Of a stretch of DNA of 64,000 bases, positions 56,141 through 64,000 are shown piece after piece. The stretch comes from Pontibacter indicus (lineage in GTDB: Bacteria; Bacteroidota; Bacteroidia; Cytophagales; Hymenobacteraceae), in assembly GCF_900156345.1 (NCBI RefSeq), contig NZ_FTPP01000002.1, positions 806,001 through 870,000 of the forward strand, read 5' to 3'. Made by a program: the position numbers and the translations under genes. Positions within the stretch are counted from its first letter, which is position 1, and each line of letters opens with the position of its first letter. The notes under the pieces were generated by a model. It was not told where the DNA came from, ran no database searches, and saw only the letters and a program-made list of their open reading frames with translations.

Positions 56141-56179
56141 CAAAAGAAAAACCAGCCGTATAAGCTGGTTCTTCTTTTA
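56141..56179 (-). terminator. Terminator after the DUF3108 gene
   Basis: On the minus strand AGAACCAGC and GGCTGGTTTTTCTTTT pair around TTATAC, with a T tract. It overlaps the stop codon region. Confidence 0.75.
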
Positions 56180-56989
56180 TTTCTGTGCCACCAGGGCCGG
56201 TTTATGTTTCAGGTTCTTGTGTTCGTATAAATCTACTTTCACGGCGCCCACAAACATGTTGGCCGAAATCAGCACGGGTATCTTGTTCTTGTCATCTGAC
56301 AGGTATACGGTTATGGCATCCTCACCCTTAAACAGCTTGTTTTTAGGCATGCGCGGCACCAGTTTGATCGCTCTAAAGGAACCAGCCTTTGTACTGATCG
56401 TTTCGCGGCCCTGGTAGGTAACCACCATGTCAAAAGTCTCCTCGTCGAAGAAGCCTTTGACGGTGAACCTGTCACCCGGCTTGTAGCGATCATAGTCGAT
56501 GGTGCGCAGGAAGTAAAACCCGCTCACGATGTCCTGTGCGCCTGACGGGATTTTATGGCTGGTTTGTCTTTTGTCCCTGTTCTTTTTCTTCGATTCTACT
56601 TCTGCGGTATTTGTGTAGTGGTTAAAGTCCACGGTTTCGCGCTTGCGGTAGCTGCCCTCCTCTATGTTGCGGAAGGAGCGATGTGGCAGAATGGCAGCGG
56701 TGTCAATGTAAGATTGGTAGGTATTGCGTATCCGGATGAACAAGTCGAATGAGCTGCTGGTCTTGCCATACACGGTGGCCTTATAGGCCGGTCTGTCGTT
56801 GATGCGGTGCAGGTTGGGCGCAATGTCGATCACGGCTTCAGCCGCCGTGATAGGGCCATAGTGCACCTTATACTTTAGCAGTTCCCCTGCACTAAAGCTT
56901 TCGTTAGGTATAGTTCGGAGCGACTCTTTGGCTACGAAGCCCGAGAGCACCACGATCAATAAAAGCAGAATTGGTAATATCCTTTTCAT
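56177..56989 (-). CDS. DUF3108-domain protein
   Basis: 270 residues. An N-terminal hydrophobic signal (ILPILLLLIVVLSGFVA) is followed by a beta-rich domain: NESFSAGELLKYKVHYGPIT, KYDRYKPGDRFTV-like, and FKGEDAITVYLSDDKNKIPV. The family is secreted or periplasmic, with unknown role, often suggested to be envelope related. It stands alone, between the response regulator and recA genes. Confidence 0.85.
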   Translation of the reverse strand: MKRILPILLLLIVVLSGFVAKESLRTIPNESFSAGELLKYKVHYGPITAAEAVIDIAPNLHRINDRPAYKATVYGKTSSSFDLFIRIRNTYQSYIDTAAILPHRSFRNIEEGSYRKRETVDFNHYTNTAEVESKKKNRDKRQTSHKIPSGAQDIVSGFYFLRTIDYDRYKPGDRFTVKGFFDEETFDMVVTYQGRETISTKAGSFRAIKLVPRMPKNKLFKGEDAITVYLSDDKNKIPVLISANMFVGAVKVDLYEHKNLKHKPALVAQK

Positions 56990-57103
56990 ACGTTGTCAGG
57001 TAAGGCTTGTGTCGTTTCCTGTGTACATTCAATTTCTATACCAAGTACAGGCCTTCTCACTAAGGTAATATCTTATATTCACTCTACCAACAACTTAAAA
57101 CGC

Positions 57104-57136
57104 AAAAAGGTGCTATGTAGCATAGCACCTTTTTTG
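57104..57136 (-). terminator. Terminator after recA
   Basis: AAAAAGGTGCTATG and CATAGCACCTTTTT are reverse complements around TAG, with T or A tracts on both sides. Confidence 0.88.
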
Positions 57137-57161
57137 ATTACTTAACAGATGGGAACAATGT

Positions 57162-58205
57162 TCACTCGGCTCCGCTCTGATCTTCCAGCGCGGCGGCCAC
57201 TTTCTCTGGCTCGCCTTTCACGATCGCTCTGATCTTTGCTTCGATCTCGTCCTGCAGCTCTGGGTTGTCAAGCAAAATCTGCTTCACGCCGTCGCGGCCC
57301 TGACCCAGCTTGTCGCCGTTGTAAGAGAACCACGAGCCAGACTTCTGCACCACGCCAAGCTCTACACCCAGGTCCAGGATCTCACCTACTTTGGAGATAC
57401 CTTCGCCGTACATGATGTCGAACTCCACCACTTTGAACGGAGGCGCCACTTTGTTTTTCACCACCTTCACGCGGGTACGGTTACCGGTAATGTTGTCGGC
57501 AGACTCTTTGATCTGACCCACACGACGGATGTCCAGACGCACAGAGGCGTAGAACTTCAGGGCGTTACCACCAGTAGTTGTTTCCGGGTTGCCGAACATC
57601 ACACCGATCTTCTCACGAAGCTGGTTGATGAAGATACAGCAGCATCCTGTTTTGTTGATCGTACCGGTCAGCTTACGCAGGGCCTGCGACATCAAACGAG
57701 CCTGAAGACCCATTTTGCTGTCACCCATGTCGCCTTCCAATTCACCTTTCGGCACCAGGGCGGCCACAGAGTCAATTACAATGATATCGATCGCGCCTGA
57801 GCGGATCAGGTGATCGGCGATCTCGAGGGCCTGCTCACCGTTGTCAGGCTGAGAGATCAGCAGGTTTTCTGTATCGATTCCGAGTTTCTCGGCATATACC
57901 TTGTCAAATGCGTGCTCTGCGTCGATGAAAGCGGCCAGGCCACCCTGACGCTGCGCCTCGGCAATAGCATGCATGGTAAGCGTGGTTTTACCAGACGATT
58001 CAGGGCCGTAGATCTCGATGACACGGCCACGCGGCAAACCGCCAATTCCTAAAGCAATGTCAAGTCCAAGCGAGCCGGTTGAGATAGCCGGAATGTCTTC
58101 CACTTTGTTGTCGCTCAGCTTCATCACGGTGCCTTTACCGTAAGTCTTGTCAAGCTTGTCTATCGTCAGCTGCAGGGCTTTTAGTTTTTCGTTGCTTACG
58201 CTCAT
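57162..58205 (-). CDS. recA: Recombinase RecA
   Basis: 347 residues. Walker [10 protein letters not shown] at residues 67-75, Walker [16 protein letters not shown], the L1/L2 loop region with [20 protein letters not shown] and [14 protein letters not shown]. Forms filaments on single-stranded DNA for recombination and SOS induction. The C-terminal tail is short and acidic. No LexA-type box that I can recognise. Normal length. Confidence 0.98.
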   Translation of the reverse strand: MSVSNEKLKALQLTIDKLDKTYGKGTVMKLSDNKVEDIPAISTGSLGLDIALGIGGLPRGRVIEIYGPESSGKTTLTMHAIAEAQRQGGLAAFIDAEHAFDKVYAEKLGIDTENLLISQPDNGEQALEIADHLIRSGAIDIIVIDSVAALVPKGELEGDMGDSKMGLQARLMSQALRKLTGTINKTGCCCIFINQLREKIGVMFGNPETTTGGNALKFYASVRLDIRRVGQIKESADNITGNRTRVKVVKNKVAPPFKVVEFDIMYGEGISKVGEILDLGVELGVVQKSGSWFSYNGDKLGQGRDGVKQILLDNPELQDEIEAKIRAIVKGEPEKVAAALEDQSGAE

Positions 58206-58366
58206 GTGTGTTTAATTAAAATAGCTTTATATTGATGTGAAATTACGACGTTCAAATTCATTTTGCAAAAAAAGTAGCAGGTATTTTGCTAATTATTTTA
58301 GTTGAGTATGGCCGTCTTGTTACAACATACACAAACAGGCTTTTGTGCCATTTCACCCACTTTTTT

Positions 58367-59515
58367 ATGAGATATTTCAGGCTTTTATTTTGTGCGTTCG
58401 CCGTGCTTTACAGCCCTTTAGCCTATGGGCAGCTCAACAACGACGCACTGAAGCTAACTATACCTGTAAAACCTGAAAATGCTAACCAGATTAGAATTGG
58501 CTTGCATGCCTTTGGCTTCTCTAAAAACAACGAGTACTTCAACAAGATTGCCGATGGCTATACGCTTTTTGGCTACCACTTGATGCCGCGTGTAAGCTAT
58601 TATCCGTCGTCCTCGGTGCGGGTAGATGCAGGAGCCTTTCTGTGGAAGGACTTCGGCAGCTCAGGCTATCAGGACTTTCAACCGACCTTTACCGTAAAGT
58701 GGCAGCAGGAAAACTGGGCCTTTGTGTTCGGCACGCTCGAGGGTAACCTCAGCCATAACTATGTGGAGCCGCTCTACGATTTTGAGCGTGTAATCAACGA
58801 TCGCCTGGAGAACGGTTTGCAGTTTTTGCTCAACACCCATCGGGTGAAACTGGATGCCTGGCTCGACTGGAGCAAAATGATCTACCCGGCTGACCCGGTT
58901 CGAGAGGAGGTGGCCGGTGGCGTCAGCTCTGCCATACGCATGCTCAATAGACCTGGCAGGGTAGAAGGCGATACGCTGCGCCTGGCTATACCTGTGCAGT
59001 TCACGGCGCAGCACAAAGGCGGGCAGATCGATAGTTCACCCTTGCCCTTGCTCACGGTGCTTAATACCGCTGTGGGCTTTGAGCTGGAGCGGCAGTTGCC
59101 AAACCGCATTCTCCACCGGGTGTATACCAAAAACTACCTGCTTGGCTTTAACGATTTTTCCAACACGTACCAGCTGCCTTTCACCAAAGGCGCTGCCTTA
59201 TACCTGAATGCAGGTATAGACACCAAGTACCAGAATGTGATGCTGAGTTACTGGCGCGGCGATGGGTATATCTCCGAGTTGGGCGGCAGGCTGTTTCAGT
59301 CGGCCTCTACCACTTACAAAAACCCCGACTACATACAGGAGGACCGCCACCTGCTGATGCTTCGCCTGATGAAGGATATTGAAATTCTGGACGACCTATC
59401 CCTGACACTGCGCCTGGAGCCCGTGGTCGACCTGGATGATGCAAAGCTGGAGTTCTCGAATGCCCTCTACCTGACCTTCGACACGGACTTCTTTGTCGGA
59501 AAGCCCCGCAGGTAA
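58367..59515 (+). CDS. Outer-membrane beta-barrel-like protein, unknown
   Basis: 382 residues from the ATG at 58367; the frame extends 27 codons upstream but that part does not look like a signal. Signal peptide MRYFRLLFCAFAVLYSPLA with cleavage near AYG/Q. The mature part shows strand-like blocks rich in Tyr, Phe and Trp (VSYYPSSSVRVDAGAFLWKD, FGTLEGNLSHNYVEPLYDF) and ends FDTDFFVGKPRR. A porin-like or substrate-binding outer-membrane protein is the best guess. Divergent from recA and convergent with an acetyltransferase gene at a six-base gap. Confidence 0.7.
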   Translation: MRYFRLLFCAFAVLYSPLAYGQLNNDALKLTIPVKPENANQIRIGLHAFGFSKNNEYFNKIADGYTLFGYHLMPRVSYYPSSSVRVDAGAFLWKDFGSSGYQDFQPTFTVKWQQENWAFVFGTLEGNLSHNYVEPLYDFERVINDRLENGLQFLLNTHRVKLDAWLDWSKMIYPADPVREEVAGGVSSAIRMLNRPGRVEGDTLRLAIPVQFTAQHKGGQIDSSPLPLLTVLNTAVGFELERQLPNRILHRVYTKNYLLGFNDFSNTYQLPFTKGAALYLNAGIDTKYQNVMLSYWRGDGYISELGGRLFQSASTTYKNPDYIQEDRHLLMLRLMKDIEILDDLSLTLRLEPVVDLDDAKLEFSNALYLTFDTDFFVGKPRR

Positions 59516-59521
59516 AGGCGT

Positions 59522-60151
59522 TTACAGCACTTCCTGCGAGTTGCGCTCCTTGAGCTGGGTTTCCTGCTCGTAGTCATCGCGGGTCATGCCGTAGTAAATC
59601 AGGTCCAGGAGCTCCTCTGAATCAGCGCCCCGGAAATCGCTTCGGAAAATGCCTTCCTTTACAAAGCCGCAGCTCTCGGCTAGCTGCACGCAGCCATTAT
59701 TATACTTAGTGCAGCGCATGTACAGTTTGTTGAGCTTTACCTCTTCGAACGCGAAGTGCAACACCGCCTTGAAAGCCTCCTGCGCCAGGTCCAGCATATC
59801 GGCCCAACTGGTAAAGTACAGGGCGGTCTCGGCTTTGGGTACGGAGCGGTCTATGTTCTTAAGCGTGATATCGCCAATATAGGTGTTGCTTTCGCGCAAC
59901 CATACCCCAAAGTCAAACTGCTTGCGGTTATCCCAATCGCTGCGCAGCTGGGCTAGTTGTATGCGGGCATCCTCCAGTACACGCACACGGGCCACCCTCC
60001 CGGTAAAGGCAGGACTCAGGGCCGAAGCATCTTCCTGAATAAGGCGCATAAACTCCTGCTCGTCGCCTTCAGCATAAGGTCTGATCAGCAGGTGTTCTGT
60101 CTTCAGTTGTTCGTCAAAAGCATCTGGCAGCGTATTGTATAAAATGCTCAT
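59522..60151 (-). CDS. GNAT family N-acetyltransferase, RimJ/RimL-like
   Basis: 209 residues. EHLLIRPYAEGDEQEFMRLI opens the domain; acetyl-CoA-binding region around ETALYFTSWADMLDLAQEAF and the NGCVQLAESCGFVKEGIFRS ending are typical. Substrate unknown. Convergent with the preceding outer-membrane protein gene; only six bases separate the stops. Confidence 0.85.
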   Translation of the reverse strand: MSILYNTLPDAFDEQLKTEHLLIRPYAEGDEQEFMRLIQEDASALSPAFTGRVARVRVLEDARIQLAQLRSDWDNRKQFDFGVWLRESNTYIGDITLKNIDRSVPKAETALYFTSWADMLDLAQEAFKAVLHFAFEEVKLNKLYMRCTKYNNGCVQLAESCGFVKEGIFRSDFRGADSEELLDLIYYGMTRDDYEQETQLKERNSQEVL

Positions 60152-60333
60152 AGGTATGGTGTCGTTTTGATTGGAGCAGGCGAATTACTGTTTCACCTGC
60201 TTTGTCTGTCATACGCTTTCCGTCAGAAAATGTAAGGATAATCTTTATTGACCGGCCTTTGCCTGAACCGCCCCGAGTTACGGCCGTTATAGAATGATAC
60301 ATTGTATGTGCTCATAACTTAAACCAATTATCT

Positions 60334-61200
60334 ATGAAAAACAGACTGGAAGGCAAAGTCGCCATCGTGACGGGCGGCGGAACAGGTATAGGAGAGGCCA
60401 TCTGCAAGAAATTTGCGCAGGAAGGAGCCCGCGTTGTAGTAGCGGGTTTCCCCGAAGATCCCGTGGAAGAGGTAATGAAGGAAATCCAGAAAGAGGGCGG
60501 CGAAGCGATTGCCTATACTGGTGATCTATCTACAGCAGCCAATGCGAAGGCCTGTGTTGAGCTGGCTGTGAAGCAATATGGGCAGCTCGACATCCTGGTG
60601 AACAACGCCGGGGTTTTTCCGGAGGTGAACCTGCTGCAGGACTACTCTGAAGAAGCTCTGGACTACATGATCAAGAACAACATCAAGTCGGCTTTCGCCA
60701 TGAGCAAGGCAGCCCTGCCCGAACTGCACAAAACGAAAGGAAACATTGTGTCAGCCGGGTCGGAGGCTGGCGTGATCGGTATAGCGCAGAATACGCCTTA
60801 TGGTGGCACCAAAGGTTTTATTCATGCCTTTATGAAAGGCTTGGCCGTGGAGCAGGCGCAGTTTGGCGTGCGGGTGAACATCGTCGGTCCTGGACCTATT
60901 GACACGGCCTGGACGCATGCGAGTACCGGCCCGATGGATGGCAAGATGGTAAAGACCATGAAAGCCGCCACGCCCATGGGGCGCAGAGGCAGCCCGGAGG
61001 AAGTGGCAAATGTGTACTGCTTCCTGGCCTCAGACGAAGCGTCGTATGTGACGGGCGCGCTCTATATGGTGGATGGCGGCATCACAATTGCAAAAGGGCC
61101 GGTAGGAGAGGAGGCGGACTCCAATATGAAAGAACAGCCCAAAGGTGAACTGGATTTGGAGCATTCCAAAGAAGGGCATACTTCCATCCGGAACAAGTAA
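60334..61200 (+). CDS. Short-chain dehydrogenase/reductase
   Basis: 288 residues. Classical SDR: TGGGTGIG at residues 13-20, NNAG at 90-93, catalytic Ser143 and YxxxK with Tyr156 and Lys160, and the ending YVTGALYMVDGGIT. A hydrophilic tail of about 35 residues (MKEQPKGELDLEHSKEGHTS) extends beyond the usual end. Glucose-1-dehydrogenase-like enzymes are near relatives; substrate unknown. Confidence 0.92.
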   Translation: MKNRLEGKVAIVTGGGTGIGEAICKKFAQEGARVVVAGFPEDPVEEVMKEIQKEGGEAIAYTGDLSTAANAKACVELAVKQYGQLDILVNNAGVFPEVNLLQDYSEEALDYMIKNNIKSAFAMSKAALPELHKTKGNIVSAGSEAGVIGIAQNTPYGGTKGFIHAFMKGLAVEQAQFGVRVNIVGPGPIDTAWTHASTGPMDGKMVKTMKAATPMGRRGSPEEVANVYCFLASDEASYVTGALYMVDGGITIAKGPVGEEADSNMKEQPKGELDLEHSKEGHTSIRNK

Positions 61201-61212
61201 GTTTTCTAAGTA

Positions 61213-61260
61213 TAAACAACAAGCGCCCGCAGGTATAAGCCTGCGGGCGCTTTGTTTTTA
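61213..61260. terminator. Strong hairpin after the SDR, with the AGGTATA word in its loop
   Basis: AACAAGCGCCCGCAGG and CCTGCGGGCGCTTTGTT pair with a loop TATAAG, so the stem end and loop together read GCAGGTATAAGCC. A run of T follows. It separates the converging SDR and unknown genes. Confidence 0.85.
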
Positions 61261-61277
61261 TCAGGTATAGCTGTTGG

Positions 61278-61709
61278 CTATTGGTTCAGGAGGAATGGGT
61301 ACTTGAAGTGCTTAGGGCTGTTGAGTTGCTGCTGGCGCATCATTACCTGCAGGGTATGGGCCGTCTCGTTGAAATACTCCAGTCTGCGAATCAGCATTTC
61401 TTTCTGCAACACCACGCCGCCTGCCGTTTTCATGTAGGCACGCTTGTCTTCCATAATGCGCTGCAGGGTGTCCATTACACCATTTTCGTTCTGTTCAAAC
61501 CAACGCACGAAGTCCTCCAGACGGGCTGCTCCCGCTGTTTCGGATTTAAACTCCAGGCCGTGCAGGCGCAAAAGATCAGCCAGCAGGTCTATTTCCAGCG
61601 GAATAGATACATTATAAGGCATGGAGCGAACCTCCAGTTTGCTGTTCAGGGCTCCGATGATCGTGGACAGGTTGTCTTTAAAGCGAACGTATAGCGCTGC
61701 CGCCTCCAT
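61278..61709 (-). CDS. Unknown cytosolic helical protein
   Basis: 143 residues with heptad-like helices (FVRWFEQNENGVMDTLQRIM, EKEMLIRRLEYFNETAHTLQ-like). No motif recognised and no membrane segment. A promoter-like octamer, TAATTTTG on the minus strand (61753-61746), lies 37 bases upstream. A plus-strand ORF covers nearly the same bases but looks less protein-like. Confidence 0.6.
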   Translation of the reverse strand: MEAAALYVRFKDNLSTIIGALNSKLEVRSMPYNVSIPLEIDLLADLLRLHGLEFKSETAGAARLEDFVRWFEQNENGVMDTLQRIMEDKRAYMKTAGGVVLQKEMLIRRLEYFNETAHTLQVMMRQQQLNSPKHFKYPFLLNQ

Positions 61710-61745
61710 AAGTCTCAGGGTAATGTGTCAAAATCAGTACAGCCG

Positions 61746-61753
61746 CAAAATTA
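61746..61753 (-). promoter_or_regulatory. Bacteroidetes-type -7 element upstream of the unknown gene
   Basis: TAATTTTG on the minus strand matches TAnnTTTG, 37 bases before the gene start at 61709. No -33 TTG at the usual distance. Confidence 0.4.
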
Positions 61754-61767
61754 CACCAATAAGCGTA

Positions 61768-61978
61768 GATTGCTAAATTGTTTATTGAATTGTTGGTTGT
61801 TGATTGTTAATTATTGGTTGATAGAAGGTTAAATTGTTCAATTGCTAAATTGTTAGCACGCTAAGTGTGTGATGAATGTAAGGTATAATTCTGACTTCAG
61901 TCTATAGCTATTCTAAAGTAACCTAAAGTTATACCTGCGTGATTTTTAAACAATCAACAATTAGCAATCAACAATTAA
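61768..61978. repeat. AT-rich inverted-repeat block, second copy type
   Basis: GATTGCTAAATTGTT (61768-61782), AATTGCTAAATTGTT (61840-61854) and the reverse-oriented ACAATTAGCAATC (61958-61970) repeat one theme. The right arm runs into the stop codon of the MoxR gene (61975-61977). Same word set as the block at 54070-54244. Confidence 0.65.
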
Positions 61979-62940
61979 AGTAACTCCTGTATCAGCTGCT
62001 CTACCGTTATACCTTCTGCCTCGGCCTTGAAGTTACGCACGATGCGGTGACGGAGAATGGGCAGAGCAACTGCCTGTACATCTTCTATATCAGGTGAGTA
62101 CTTGCCGTTGAGCAGGGAGTTGCATTTTGCCCCGATGATCAGATGCTGGGAGGCACGCGGTCCGGCACCCCACTCCAGGTATTGGCTGGCCCGCTCAGAT
62201 CCCATGGCAGTATTTGGGCGGGTCTTGTGTACAAGCTTCACTGCATACTCCACAACATTGTCTACCACTGGCACGCGGCGCACCAGTTGCTGAAACGCCA
62301 TGATGTCGTCGGCGTGCAGGATCTTGTCGAGGGCCACACGGGCGGCGCCGGTGGTATTCTTCACAATCTGCAGCTCCGATTCGTAGCTCGGGTAGCCCAG
62401 CGTGATGTTGAACATGAAGCGGTCGAGCTGTGCCTCGGGCAGGGGGTAGGTACCTTCCTGCTCAATCGGGTTTTGGGTAGCCAGCACAAAGAAAGGGCGC
62501 GGCAGGTCGTAGCGCTTGCCGGCTACGGTCACCGCATACTCCTGCATGGCCTCCAGCAGGGCTGCCTGTGTTTTGGGAGGTGTGCGGTTTATCTCATCCG
62601 CCAGAATGATGTTGGCAAAGATAGGGCCCGTCACGAAGTTGAAATTACGGTCCTTGTCCAGGGTTTCGGCGCCCACAATGTCGCTTGGCATCAGGTCCGG
62701 GGTAAACTGCACCCGGCTGAAAGACATGTCGAGGGAAGAGGCGATGGTTTGGATAAGGAGGGTTTTGGCAAGGCCCGGAACGCCCACTAAGAGGCAGTGC
62801 CCCTGACAAAAAACGGCTGTAAGCACCAGTCGCACGACTTCTTCCTGTCCTACGATCACTTTTGATATTTCGGAAGTGAGGTCCTGGTAGGAGCGGTGCA
62901 GCGCGTCAGCTGCTTCTTTGTCAGAGGTATACTGCTTCAT
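61975..62940 (-). CDS. MoxR-family AAA+ ATPase
   Basis: 321 residues. Walker A GVPGLAKT at 53-60, Walker B IILADEINRTPPKTQAALLE, sensor-1 FVLATQNPIEQEGTYPLPEA and the ending of the AAA lid. MoxR proteins act as chaperone-like ATPases in stress, envelope or cofactor assembly. It starts eight bases after the stop of the SurA-type gene, so the two are one operon; no von Willebrand partner is visible in the window. Confidence 0.93.
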   Translation of the reverse strand: MKQYTSDKEAADALHRSYQDLTSEISKVIVGQEEVVRLVLTAVFCQGHCLLVGVPGLAKTLLIQTIASSLDMSFSRVQFTPDLMPSDIVGAETLDKDRNFNFVTGPIFANIILADEINRTPPKTQAALLEAMQEYAVTVAGKRYDLPRPFFVLATQNPIEQEGTYPLPEAQLDRFMFNITLGYPSYESELQIVKNTTGAARVALDKILHADDIMAFQQLVRRVPVVDNVVEYAVKLVHKTRPNTAMGSERASQYLEWGAGPRASQHLIIGAKCNSLLNGKYSPDIEDVQAVALPILRHRIVRNFKAEAEGITVEQLIQELL

Positions 62941-62948
62941 GTATGTGT

Positions 62949-63998
62949 CTATTGCGTTAGGTCAAGCACTTTGCATTGGTCGTACTCCGGGTCGATCTCA
63001 ATGAAAACGGTGTTAATGTTTTTTCGGAACCACTCATCCACGGCCTTGTCCCTTTTCTGGGCCAGGGCGGCGGCGGCTATTTTCTGGTAGTCGTCGCGCA
63101 TGTTCGCAAGGTGAGGAGCCGATTTGTAACGAAGCATGATGATACGGGCTGCCTCTCTGCCATCCGGTGTGGTAAAGCTTACCGGCTTCGACACGTCGCC
63201 CACTTTCATGGTGTCAATCACAAAGAAGATGCTTGGCTCCACTTCATCCATCGGGATGTAGGAATTACCAGTCATACGGCTGATGATGGTACCTCCGTTG
63301 TCCTTTGTGTTCTTATCGTCCGAAAAATCTTTGGCGGCCTTTGCAAAGCTGATGCTGTCGTTTACGATAAGGGTGCGCACGCTGTCCAGGGCGGCAATGG
63401 CATCTTGCACATCCACACGCTCAGTGGCGGGCTTGATAAGGATGTGGCGGGTGTTGAATTCCTGTCCTTTGCGCTCGATCAGCTGGATCAGGTGAAAGCC
63501 GAACATCGACTCGATCACGTTCGACATCTGGCCTGGCTCCAGGCGCAGGGCCGCAGCCTCATACTCCGGTACCAGTTCTTTTTTCTTGAAGAAACCAAGT
63601 TCTCCGCCCGCTTCTGCCGAACCAGGGTCTTCAGAATACTCACGGGCCAGTGTGGCAAAGTCCTCGCCGGCCACAATGCGTGCGCGAATTTCTTCCAGCT
63701 TCTGGCGCGCGGCCTGTTTCTGCTGGCGGCTCACCTCGGCATATTTCACAATGTGGCTCAACTGTACTTCGCTGGAAAAGTAGGGTAGGCTGTCGGCCGG
63801 GATCTGGTTGAAGTAGCGGCGCACCTCTTTCGGAGTCACGGTCACTTTCTCGGTAATATCGCGCTGCATTTTCTCAGATACCATCTGATTACGAACAGAA
63901 CGGCGCAGTTCGTCGCGCAGCTGCTTGATGCTCTTATTATAGTACTGCTCCAGTCGCTCTGTGCCACCTACCTGCGATGCCAGGTAGTCGATTCTGCG
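62949..63998 (-). CDS. SurA-type peptidylprolyl isomerase, N-terminus missing
   Basis: The gene runs off the window: the frame is open upstream of the first internal Met at 63884 to the edge, so the 5' end is outside. Two parvulin-like rotamase domains are visible, around VQLSHIVKYAEVSRQQKQAA with AREYSEDPGSAEAGGELGFF, and FNTRHILIKPATERVDVQDA with KDFSDDKNTKDNGGTI. The order fits SurA, the periplasmic chaperone for outer-membrane proteins. It is followed by moxR. Confidence 0.88.
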   Translation of the reverse strand, partial: RRIDYLASQVGGTERLEQYYNKSIKQLRDELRRSVRNQMVSEKMQRDITEKVTVTPKEVRRYFNQIPADSLPYFSSEVQLSHIVKYAEVSRQQKQAARQKLEEIRARIVAGEDFATLAREYSEDPGSAEAGGELGFFKKKELVPEYEAAALRLEPGQMSNVIESMFGFHLIQLIERKGQEFNTRHILIKPATERVDVQDAIAALDSVRTLIVNDSISFAKAAKDFSDDKNTKDNGGTIISRMTGNSYIPMDEVEPSIFFVIDTMKVGDVSKPVSFTTPDGREAARIIMLRYKSAPHLANMRDDYQKIAAAALAQKRDKAVDEWFRKNINTVFIEIDPEYDQCKVLDLTQ

Positions 63999-64000
63999 GT

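Noticed and set aside
61281..61694. Plus-strand ORF of 137 codons
   Set aside because: It is antisense to the 143-codon minus-strand gene, which has a better composition and a promoter-like element; likely a shadow.

Overview
The window looks like a chromosomal, mostly housekeeping segment of a Bacteroidota bacterium, most likely order Cytophagales, family Hymenobacteraceae (Pontibacter-like). I infer this from Bacteroidetes-type promoter elements (TAnnTTTG) before several genes, the near absence of Shine-Dalgarno sequences, a zinc-free L36, a roughly 1120-residue SecA, BlaR-type proteins with a TonB-plug-like tail, and families common in this group (DUF3108, DUF4097-like, membrane MutS homologue). 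Genus is an inference. The window begins inside rplC and ends inside a SurA-type chaperone gene. I see no rRNA, tRNA, CRISPR array, transposase or prophage.

1-14 kb: a fused S10/spc/alpha ribosomal superoperon (L3 to L17, with SecY, methionine aminopeptidase, IF-1 and RNA polymerase alpha), with a promoter-like element before rpsH and a terminator after rplQ. 14-20 kb: carA-eno, a DivIC/FtsB-like division protein, an HTH membrane regulator, and HscA. 20-29 kb: an Ldh-family dehydrogenase with a small membrane protein, a large secreted protein of unknown function, a Ppx/GppA phosphatase, a ChaA-type antiporter, an rRNA methyltransferase-like protein, and dapF with an acetyltransferase. 28.8-29.6 kb is a repeat-rich non-coding stretch with a perfect (TATACC)8 array. 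29.6-40.4 kb: SecA, DeoC, a SPOR-like lipoprotein, an M20 amidohydrolase, an outer-membrane protein, Hsp20, a DegP/HtrA protease and an ALDH7-type dehydrogenase. 40.8-43.1 kb: an ECF sigma / anti-sigma / secreted DUF4097-like operon. 43.3-46.3 kb: RidA, a membrane-anchored MutS-like ATPase and two small proteins. 46.4-49.1 kb (minus): rplM-rpsI-rpsB-tsf. 49.3-51.8 kb (minus): BlaI/BlaR1-like pair with two operator dyads. 52-64 kb: quinone oxidoreductase, RluA, PhoR/PhoB-like two-component pair, DUF3108 protein, RecA, an outer-membrane protein, an acetyltransferase, an SDR, and MoxR with SurA.

The envelope theme is strong: SecYA export, SurA, DegP, an ECF operon, a two-component pair and several beta-barrel-like or lipid-anchored proteins. 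No clearly new multi-gene system is visible. The most unusual signal is non-coding: the hexamer GGTATA/TATACC (often AGGTATA or CTATACCT) is strongly over-represented after about 16 kb, inside and between genes, at gene ends and in a terminator loop, but stays near chance level in the ribosomal operon. The (TATACC)8 array near 29.2 kb is its extreme form. Two copies of a GGACAGGTC-type palindrome and two AT-rich inverted-repeat blocks that run into gene stop codons are further dispersed elements.
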